This document shows, one piece after another, positions 41,101-64,000 of a stretch of DNA of 64,000 nucleotides; the first letter of the stretch is position 1; each line of letters starts with the position of its first letter. The notes beneath the pieces were generated by a model. That model was not told where the DNA came from, ran no database searches, and was given only the letters and a program-made list of their open reading frames with translations. The stretch spans positions 8,434,660-8,498,659 of the forward strand of contig OZ024887.1 of assembly GCA_964017195.1 (NCBI GenBank). The letters run 5' to 3'. Source of the stretch: Siderastrea radians (taxonomy: Eukaryota; Cnidaria; Anthozoa; Scleractinia; Rhizangiidae). The position numbers and the translations under genes are program-made.

Positions 41101-43915
41101 CATAATCATCATGATATAAATATGATGGTAAATTTGTAAGCCTGGTGAATATATGAGAATGATGTTCATTCAATGAGTGACACAGGCGGCTCGGAAAAAA
41201 ATCCAAGTTCACCCAGAAGTAGTCGAACCTACGACCTTCTGGTTACTTGTCCAGGTGCAGTACCACTGAGCTATCGAAGACTCGTGGGAGCTAAGGCGCC
41301 GATTAAACTAGGTTCATGTGACAAACAACCTGCATACTGAAAGGACAGGAGTGTCCAGGTGGCATATTTGCAACGATATAAATGTGATGGTGAATTATCA
41401 TAATTGCGAGAATCGTCATAATTGCGAGAAATATGCTCAGACGGTCTTCTTTAGCGTTTGCTTTGCCCGACAGAAATTTTTCAATTGCTCTTATCCGGTT
41501 CAGTATAATGGTAGGGCTTGAAAACAATCACTTAAACAAACAAACAAAAATGCAAAGCAAAGCAAAAAATGAAGAATAAAAATGAATTTAAAGTTACAAA
41601 GTATCATACTTGTTGTACACATCTAAATAGTACATAAAAATCATTATTGCGAGAAATATGCTGCAGTGGTCTTCTATAACGTTTGCATTGCCCGACAGAA
41701 ATTTTCTAACTGTCCTATCCAGTTTTCTGGTAACGGGAAAAGAGTATGTAGAGAATGTGGGCCTTATAGTAGATAATGCTGACAAATTTGCTTGTTTTAA
41801 GAATGTTTAATTTTCCTTCCTGTTATCTGATTCAGTAATAATGGAGAATAAGATCGTGGGTAACCAGTGATCTTTAGTATTTCCGTTTGCTCCACTGACT
41901 TCAGTATGAATGAAATTTGACATATATATACTCGGACTGGCTATTACATTCGAATCATTGATGTATCATGTTGAGGCCCGTTTACACATCCGATTTTTTG
42001 AGCAATCTTTGTCGCACTTTTCAGTCCAATTTTTGTCGCGCTCGAGCTCGCGATAAAAATTGCAAGACTGTAAACTAGCGGCGATTTCTGTGCGATTTGT
42101 CGCCGCGATATCGCAGAGTTTTCGAACATGTTCGAAACTTAATTGATGCAACTTGGCGGCGATTTGGGGGGAAACTGCAGCAAATATCGCTCTGGAATCG
42201 CAGCGAAAACGCTGCTAGTTTACAATTGCGACAAAAGTTGCATTGGAGAGCGCGACAAAAATTGCACCAAAATCGCATGTGTAAATGGGCCTTTATTATG
42301 AATTTCTACTTAAAATCACGTGCACTAGATAAGTAAAATGAGCAAAACCGGACAGGAATGGAAACGTTACCAACAGCAGTGTAGTTTGAACGAAATCCTT
42401 TCTCGTGTCTTGTTAGATCACTGTCAAATTCCACCCACATGTATCGCCCAGACGACTGCACTGGAGGGGGCTTGTTCTTGCCACAAAACTTTCCCAGCTG
42501 GGGAGAATTTCCATCGCTTCCATCCCTGACTTCAACGTGGTCACATGTGCAAATCGAGGGAACTAAACACGTTTCCAATACAAATGTCTGGAAGGTAAGC
42601 TGTACTCGGTGGTCTTTTGGAACAGAGATTATCCATCTGCAAGTCGCACTGTTTGGGTAGTCAGACGGGTAGTTTGGACTGGAAAAGCTTCCAGATGACC
42701 CTGTGAGAATGTGGCCATTTGGGTCACACTGCGCGTTTACTGAAGACAAGATGCTTAAAGCTGGAACAGAAAGGGTAGCATGAATAAAGAAAACTTAGAA
42801 GTCTTTTTCTTCGCCACAGCCTAGTGAGTGAAGGAGATGAATTGTGTAGGTGCCCTCAGTGGCTATTTCTGCTTGACATACAAATCTTGCATTATACACC
42901 ATGCAGTTATTTTTCTGTTCATTAGAAAATGCCAAATTGCCTGGTGAAGCTTTGGTAGACACTTGACATTTTTTGCGCGCCGATTTCAAATTTCACTATT
43001 TTGTAATGGAAACTTGGTGAATGACTTTCAATCAACCACAATCTACAGATAGTGTCTTCCATAACTCGAAATAGTAATTATACAATGGAAAGAAAATTAT
43101 TTTGTCAGCATAGAGTTATATGGCAGAAGTACATGCAGTAGATCTGGTTATGATTATGGCGTTCAATCGATTATAACATTCGCGTTTGGTGTCTTGCTCA
43201 AGTCTTAAGTTGAAATTAAAAAATGAGACTATTTGTTCAATTTACCAAATAGGAGCCCTTCCTGTTTCTTTATATTACTTCTCATTTCTTCGTGACCATA
43301 GCTGGATGTGTTTTTATTTTTGCAGTCGTTGATATCCTAGCGACCAGTTCAATTTGTTTTTTTTACGAACTGTTTTGTATATTTTCTCTGAAAAATAATC
43401 AGGGAATAAAATAGAACTTTGGAAAACACCCACACGTTTCACCCTAACGCTTTATATAGCGTTATGGGGCAATAGAAAATTGACAAAATATACAAACACC
43501 GTATAAACTTGCAGCTTTCGACGGGCTGAATGGGCAAAGCGTAATTGTAAACAAGGCAGGGAAATTTTTTACAATTCATTAACGAAAAGTTACAATTTTG
43601 TTCTTTTACTTTATTAACTTTCATGTGCTCTAATTTTGGTTCAATCTGGGCCGAGGTATCTGCAACATAACTCGGATGACTTCCATCTAATGTAGACTAC
43701 AGAAGCAGTTCCTGAAGGTACACGTACCTTAAAATCAACGGCCGAATAACCTTACTGAATAGCCTTTGTTTCACTACCCATGTACTCGTGTTGCTCCCTG
43801 TCTCACTATATGTTGCTCACTACGGAGAAGAGACTGCTGAAATTGAGGGTAATAACTTACCAATTGGGAAATATGCCGTTGCAGAAAGCCAGCTTGTTTT
43901 CTTCAATGCATCCAT
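37966..43915 (-). CDS. secreted CUB-domain, cysteine-rich protein gene (6 exons, 302 residues predicted)
   Basis: Exons in transcript order: 43861-43915, 42371-42760, 40954-40983, 39316-39345, 39078-39258, 37966-38188; phases agree throughout and total 909 bases. The product has a signal peptide split over exons 1 and 2 (MDALKKTSWLSATAYF, then a Leu/Ser/Ile stretch ending VNA before Gln-Cys-Asp). One CUB domain follows (about residues 30-147), then two 10-residue Pro/Thr/Val linkers, each from a 30-base exon. Next comes a segment ending in CGCGCGC, and finally a 73-residue exon with about 16 Cys in CC pairs. No membrane helix is seen, so secretion is predicted. CUB domains bind proteins or sugars, often with Ca2+. 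The terminal TAA overlaps a possible donor, so a longer isoform is possible. Intron phases match those of the 3933-4575 gene, suggesting one family. Function unknown; an extracellular-matrix or disulfide-rich ligand role is a guess. Confidence 0.7.
38524..38836. mobile_element. AGAGTGGTT miniature element in a CUB gene intron (copy 1)
   Basis: Shares CACGATTGGTTTTGGTTTTAC and TCTGACTGGTTGAGAAAG with 56612-56897. The ends are TAGAGTGGTTCTCAAATGA at left and a weak inverse at right (GAACCACTCTC). Between 38320 and 38480 lies another repeat-like stretch (AAAACCTGTATTAAGAGGAC). Confidence 0.75.
39078..39258 (-). CDS. CUB gene exon 5, Phe-rich and Cys-rich segment
   Basis: Acceptor CTTTCCATTTAG, donor GTAAAT; phase 1 in, 2 out. 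It encodes FGFKFRKLSLSSESVFFFH, then LCFQFQTC, SC, RCGCGCGCD. The alternating aromatic strands followed by C-x5-C and a Cys cluster faintly recall the end of a ZP-C module, but the rest of a ZP domain is missing, so I do not call it one. An internal AG at 39176 could be an alternative acceptor. Confidence 0.55.
39316..39345 (-). CDS. CUB gene exon 4, 30-base linker micro-exon
   Basis: Acceptor CATCTTTTAG, donor GTAGGT; exactly 30 bases, phase 1 in and out. Encodes DKLAPVTALP, so it is a diverged duplicate of exon 3. Confidence 0.65.
39471..39504. repeat. (CATC)n microsatellite
   Basis: About eight uninterrupted CATC units. Confidence 0.9.
39682..40603. mobile_element. 922-bp inverted-repeat element with TTA target site, in a CUB gene intron
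   Basis: GGGGCCGACCATTTAACTCT at the left is the exact inverse of AGAGTTAAATGGTCGGCCCC at the right. TTA flanks both (39679-39681 and 40604-40606). Both ends have G/C-runs, then A-rich subterminal repeats with CTGCA motifs. The same design as 11220-15997 (TAA), consistent with PIF/Harbinger-type non-autonomous elements. Confidence 0.88.
40605..40648. repeat. (AAAC)n microsatellite
   Basis: AACAAACA repeats at 40616-40645 beside the element. Confidence 0.8.
40954..40983 (-). CDS. CUB gene exon 3, 30-base linker micro-exon
   Basis: Acceptor ATTTTTAAG, donor GTAAGT; exactly 30 bases, phase 1 in and out. Encodes APLVPPTTLP. Confidence 0.65.
41000..41770. repeat. local duplication in a CUB gene intron
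   Basis: ATTGCGAGAAATATGCT...GCCCGACAGAAATTTT occurs at about 41424-41480 and again at about 41645-41705; AAATGAAGAATAAAAA.GAA occurs at about 41021 and 41567. The pattern suggests a diverged direct duplication. Confidence 0.7.
41180..41290 (-). mobile_element. tRNA-derived SINE head
   Basis: On the minus strand TAGCTCAGTGG (A box, 41263-41273) and GGTTCGACTAC (B box, 41219-41229) are spaced as in a tRNA. The acceptor arms do not pair well, so I read it as a tRNA-derived SINE promoter and not a functional tRNA. Confidence 0.55.
41975..42291. mobile_element. GGCCCGTTTACACAT miniature element in a CUB gene intron
   Basis: Left GGCCCGTTTACACATCCGAT and right ATCGCATGTGTAAATGGGCC are inverse. 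The 317-bp interior is rich in GCGACAAAAATTGCA-type motifs. No target duplication is clear. Confidence 0.85.
42371..42760 (-). CDS. CUB gene exon 2, complete CUB domain
   Basis: Acceptor TTTCTGTTCCAG, donor GTAACG; phase 1 in and out. It begins LSILSSVNA (end of signal peptide), then QCDPNGHI, SGSFSSPNYPSDYPN (classic CUB opening) and CRW with an aromatic core. CTCDHVEVRDG, LGKFCG and WVEFDSDLTRHEKGF follow, giving the four CUB Cys plus an extra C-x-C. The Asp/Glu residues resemble the Ca2+ site of cbCUB domains. Confidence 0.92.
42765..43860. other. intron 1 of the CUB gene
   Basis: No repeat boundary or other gene recognised between the signal-peptide exon and the CUB exon. Confidence 0.5.
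43861..43915 (-). CDS. CUB gene exon 1, start and first half of signal peptide
   Basis: ATG at 43915 (context CTACGATGG) reads 18 codons plus one base to donor GTAAGTTA. The residues are a charged start (MDALKK), then a hydrophobic/aromatic stretch. Phase 1 out fits exon 2. Confidence 0.7.
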
Positions 43916-43919
43916 CGTA

Positions 43920-46245
43920 GCCACTATACAGATGAGAAGCGAATGTCATAAAGAAAACCACGCATTGGCTATGGACAGTTAGGCCTCAGTGTAGCTACCC
44001 ATAGGCACACCTAAGATGTTTGCTACAAAGATTATTAGAATTTGTATTTATCATAGGAAGTATTTTTTTTTTACAAAGGAGATAATGCTTTGTTAGCCAG
44101 TGCAAACTATACTATAATGCAGAACTTAGGCCAGCGATCAATACACCCGACAAGGCAGCGCACTGTACTCGTCGCTTTCAGCTGTCAGTTGGAATAACGA
44201 AATGTTGTTTACGCGCTCGTATGGATATTGCTTCGCTTCCACCATATAGGTATAAACATATAGTTATAAACATATAGGTAATAAAATATATGACATTATA
44301 TCACCTCTGAAGTTTAGTGCCGTCAATTTGTTTTCTTTCAATTTCAATTAGGTGAATTGACTTTGTTCTCGGCTGCTTGTATGAATTATCGTGAATTATA
44401 GGAAATGAACCGCAGGAAAGTCGAAAACACTTTAAGTAAAAATCCAGCAAGGAAACAAAAATACAACCAGCGATCAAGACACGAGGTCTCTAACAAGGAA
44501 GTTATTGCTATAAAAAACCATCATATACATGCTAACAAGGGGGAGTAGTTCATTAACTTACCATAGGAGAGAAGCGTGGTAATGGCACGGAGCTGATTTA
44601 GTTAAATAAGAGAACAAGGAAGAAAAGATGAAACAAACACTACTGATCTAAACACAAACACAGGAATGCCACAATTTCGTTTGTTCCCACTACTATTCGC
44701 GCTCATCTGTGTCACCTACCACAATATTGTTTTTAGTTTTAATATTTCAAGCGCCTCTTTGTGGAAAATCAGTCAGTTGTGTTCAAGCACTTTGCAATGA
44801 CGTATATAAAACTCAGTGGTCAAATCTATTATTTTTGAAGTGGCTATAATGGCAAATAACACTCAACGTGATATTTCACATCGAAAAAAAATTAAGAGAA
44901 GGAAAGATTCAGATCATGCAGGAAGAGAGGAATAAAAATAATTTGTTAAGATCTAAAACCTTTGTATTATCTGAATTATCAATGTTTGGTTTACCATCTA
45001 TGTCAGCTAAATAACATAAGTACCTCTTTGTTAAAACGTCAGTTGTGTGCAAACCGCAACGGCATTTATTCAAACGCATTGTTGAAATTGACTATCAAGT
45101 TGTCAACTCTGTTGTGTTCCTCTCACGATAGCGGTCAAAGGTGCGCTGAAGCCAAAGTCCTTGCGCTGAAGCTTAAACTGTCAGCATTTCGCTGGCAAAT
45201 GAGGCATAAGATCCAAGTTGAAAGTTGGAAAACTATCAGTTTTATTTCATTAAGTAGCAAAATTAATATCATCATACTGAGAACAGAGACAGCAGGCGAG
45301 TTTGCCTGTAAAAGTGCATTTGCCGTATAGCTTAAAGATGGAGTGTGACGCTAATTAAAAAAAACTTCTTCCAATTCCTATTTTGTGAAGTCTCACTGTG
45401 TTTCATGCCGATTAGAAACTTTCTTTCAAATATCACTGAAACAAAGTTACGCTTCATCCTCTTTTGGCACACGACTTCTATCAAGTTCACAGGATGTTTA
45501 ACAGTGGTAACTAAGCCCATTCACGCAGCTGGTCATTCGAAGATAATGTCCGAGGCCAAGTCTGAAAAGCTGGCAGAGAAGCGAATTTCACAATGTTACT
45601 GTAAAATTTTAAGAACAATCTCTCAGCCAACGGCATCATCATCCGATACACCAGCCGACCGAAAAGGAGTTATGTCATTATCCTCCGACCAACTTTTCAA
45701 TAACGCGTGCGCATTGTCGTCGTAAAAACAAAAAAGCCAGTAATCGACACGGCATTACTATGGCTAACCAAATGCAAATTGGCTTATTCACTCAATTATA
45801 TTATCTTGTGGTTCATTTGAAAATATAAGACTTGAAGATGTGACTTCCTTTCCTATCTTGTTGGACGAATATATCGTCTGATACAAGCAGTCCCGTTTTG
45901 TACCACGAATTGTTTTAGGAAGCCAATCAGAGTGGGCAGTTACTCATATGGCATGATCGAGAACCTTACGCTGAATGTGTTATACACAGACTAAACAGAG
46001 CTTTTCACACAAACTAATATTTTTAAAAAAAGTTTATTCCAACTCTTTTGATTACCTGAAAATAACTTAAACCGTAGTCTAAATGTCAGCCATCTCCGCC
46101 TTCCCAACCCACAGAGGGCGCAGGAGGAGACGGTTGATATTTCAGACTAATTTAAACCGTATTCCTGAACTAACCTTAACTCGTTAGTAACAATGAATTA
46201 AATTATGTATTATTTGTCACTTAAGATGTGTTTATTGTTCATCGT
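43920..46245. other. no supported gene; upstream of the CUB gene
   Basis: Presumably holds the promoter and 5' untranslated region of the CUB gene. Plus-strand frames at 44962-45330 and 45345-45725 have no recognisable motif. Confidence 0.35.
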
Positions 46246-46249
46246 GGTG

Positions 46250-46740
46250 TAAGATAGGAAAGATGAAAGGTTATTCGTTTGTCTCACGATGTAATCGCTT
46301 TGACTTGTTGATTGCGACGTTTCGACTATAATACTGCTAGTCTTCATCTCGCGATGAGGTCGATTGTTTACGTGTCGCTATTTGTAGCATGTTGGTTCGC
46401 TCCTATTGGTGCATTTCCATATAAGTCTTCATCCTAATAACATCAATAGAGATAGTGGAATCGAAATTCCTGAAGCTTGGATACCTACGATCAAAAAGCA
46501 CAGCAGCTGATCAACCACAAAGCGGACCTGTGAGGGAACAACATCTAATAGTCGGAATAATAATGAGGATCGAAATGCACCAATAGCAGCGAACCAACAT
46601 GCTACAAATAGCGACACGTAAACAATCAACCTCATCGCCTGATGAAGACCAGCAGTATTGCAGTCGAAACGTCGCGATCAACAAGTCAAAGCGATTCCAT
46701 CGTGAGAGAAACGAATAACCTTTCATCTTTCCTATGTATT
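46250..46740. repeat. long inverted repeat, Penelope-like terminal sequence suspected
   Basis: Arm 46250-46435 (AAGATGAAAGGTTATTCGTT, AAGCGATTACATCGTGAG in inverse sense) and arm 46560-46740 are inverse copies at roughly 85-90 percent by eye, with a 120-base centre. The CAGTCGAAACGTCGCGATC block is typical of Penelope-like element ends; this is an inference. Confidence 0.7.
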
Positions 46741-46744
46741 ATTT

Positions 46745-48090
46745 ATCACAATTTATATCTCCTAACAATAAAACGCGAATTTCCACACACTTTAATTCGC
46801 TACAAATTTCTTCTTTTCTTTGTTTCCTTGCAAAAGATCAATGGTTTGTTTATTTGTTTCAACTCTGTAAGCCGAATAAACGTGAACAAGCTTTAGCACC
46901 ATGTTCAAAACAAAATGCGCATTAAATTTAAACTTTTAGATTTAAAATTAGAAAAAAATGACTAAGACCAACTGAACTATTGTAAATATAGAAAACGGAC
47001 ATCTAGCCATCGTACAAAACAATAGATCTGTAAATAAAAAATAAAACAATATAAAATTTATATTAAAAAAATAAAATAAAATAACATAAAACAAAATAAT
47101 GAAATACCTTTAAGTCCCCCCCCCTTTTTTTATTTTCCGTCGACTTTAGTTTTTCAGTAAGGTACTTAAGCAACCGCTAGGGCAACACAAAAGAAAACCG
47201 TCACTTAAAAAGAGAAAATAAACTTTCGTTAGTCTTCTTCGCGTTTACGTCAACACAAGTGGCCAAAGAGCTGAACTCGTTGGTACGGCGTTCAAGTTCA
47301 AAAAGAGAAAGGGAAAGTCACTGACGCCTGTTCTCGTCGCCAAAAGCTTTGAATTTTGTACTGTTACGTTGTTGTTTGCAGGAGAAGAAGAAGAAGTGCC
47401 AGAAAGTATAACGATTATGCAGAGCCTTTTTTGCCTTTGCGTTGTGATGTTCCTGTTGCGGTAACCGTCGTGGTTGCTCAAGCCACCTAATAGAGGTATT
47501 TAGCGGGCACTATGTTTTGCAGATCGTGTACTGTTTATTTCGCCACACAATAAAACTACATTATTTTTAACCTTGCACAAACAGACACCTCTCCTAAGCG
47601 CATGCACAATTAAGTGTGTTCATTTGAGGCCAATTTCCATATAACCGCAAACGATCGCACTATGTTTCAATATGATCGATCGCAAGGATCACAAACAGTC
47701 ACACAACAAAGCGATCTGTTCTCCCTGGACAGATTTAATTAGATCGGCAGAATTTACCGAATGTGAAATATGGACCGCAATTAATCGCAATTTTTCACAA
47801 ACGATCTGCGATCACGTCCACAGAACCGCAGGCCCATCGCAAGCGATGACAGAATTGTGTTTCCATATGATTGATCGGAGACGTTTTGGTGGCTGATTTT
47901 GTGATCGTCTGTGGTCACAAGGAACCAGACTCGGGAGGTTCTACTGTGGGTGACGGATTCAAATAATTTTTAGTCATCTGTAATCACTTTCAAAATATGG
48001 CAAATATTTTTGATATAGTTCATCATCACGTAGGTCATTTAAATTTTTTTTTTTATAATTTGAAATCAATCTGTAAACAAGTCATTCAGC
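46745..48090. other. no supported gene; GATCGC-rich repeat-like stretch
   Basis: 47640-47930 repeats GATCGC, GCGATC and TTCCATAT motifs in both orientations, like a decayed inverted-repeat element. The rest is AT-rich. Confidence 0.4.
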
Positions 48091-48095
48091 GATGA

Positions 48096-48100
48096 TGGTG

Positions 48101-48165
<65 letters not shown>
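48096..48165. repeat. (AAT)n microsatellite
   Basis: About 23 uninterrupted AAT units, directly beyond the polyadenylation signal of the alpha-glucosidase gene. Confidence 0.98.
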
Positions 48166-48167
<2 letters not shown>

Positions 48168-48170
48168 CTG

Positions 48171-48176
48171 TTTATT
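48171..48176 (-). promoter_or_regulatory. polyadenylation signal AATAAA of the alpha-glucosidase gene
   Basis: AATAAA on the minus strand, about 130 bases after the stop codon. Confidence 0.5.
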
Positions 48177-48306
48177 CACAATTTCAATTACGAAAAAGTG
48201 AAAAGCGATGGGTAGAGGTTGTATTGATATACCATCAAGCACTACCAATCCCCTTTGAAGAGATACCAGTCTTCATAACCTCACTGTGCTTTCACACTTG
48301 CTACAT

Positions 48307-63934
<15,628 letters not shown>

Positions 63935-64000
63935 CTGAAAGAGCAAAATATCATAATCATAGTTTTTGTACACTTTACCAATGTCCACCCCATCCAGTTA

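Noticed and set aside
41180..41290. Functional tRNA gene
   Set aside because: A and B boxes are present, but the acceptor and other arms do not pair; a tRNA-derived SINE fits better. The same applies to 56962-57050.
63950..64000. Possible end of a further alpha-glucosidase exon with donor GTAAAG
   Set aside because: It would leave an intron of under 50 bases, far shorter than all others in the gene, and the peptide does not match the family.

Overview
The window looks like nuclear DNA of a marine invertebrate, most likely an anthozoan cnidarian such as a stony coral. It is AT-rich, its genes are split by GT-AG introns of a few hundred to about 2000 bases, and it is packed with short inverted-repeat elements, tyrosine-recombinase, Polinton and Penelope remnants. 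The taxon is an inference from gene and repeat content; no marker gene is present.

Four host loci can be supported, all on the minus strand. (1) 48307-63934 holds the last 14 coding exons of a glycoside hydrolase family 31 gene, lysosomal alpha-glucosidase (GAA-like). Every splice phase agrees, both catalytic Asp motifs are present, and the gene runs off the right edge. (2) 37966-43915 is a predicted six-exon gene for a 302-residue secreted protein: signal peptide, CUB domain, two 30-base linker exons and two cysteine-rich exons. (3) 3933-4575 and (4) 24534-24846 are 3' exons of two related genes, each with one membrane helix containing GIIIGG followed by a tail extremely rich in Cys, Gly and Asp. 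Loci 2 and 3 share the same intron-phase pattern (1 in, 2 out, then a final exon entered in phase 2), and locus 4 also has a phase-2 final exon.

The rest is largely mobile DNA. 11.2-16.0 kb is a nest. Inverted copies of a GGGACGGACC end, each flanked by TAA, bracket a Crypton-type tyrosine recombinase gene with one frameshift and a 1168-bp element with 133-bp inverted ends. That element carries a RecQ helicase fragment and has a 9-bp target duplication. An L1-like LINE remnant follows at 16.1-16.9 kb. 27.1-31.3 kb is a scrambled Polinton/Maverick remnant with a capsid-like piece, packaging ATPase, integrase, protein-primed DNA polymerase and small ORFs; an 83-bp inverted duplication marks one rearrangement. 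32.0-33.0 kb is a second inverted-repeat element with a RecQ piece and a 9-bp duplication. 34.3-35.2 kb is a Penelope-like GIY-YIG remnant, and 35.2-36.6 kb is a cluster of nested miniature elements. Tandem repeats include a 12-copy 55-bp hairpin minisatellite (795-1472), a GGGGTGC array (22565-22736), an AAT array (48096-48165) and a 5-copy intronic repeat (53455-53818).

The main points of interest are the cysteine-rich CUB/membrane gene family, the two RecQ-carrying inverted-repeat elements with 9-bp duplications, and the nearly intact Crypton-like recombinase. Exon models were assembled by hand from splice signals and reading phase, without transcript or database support.
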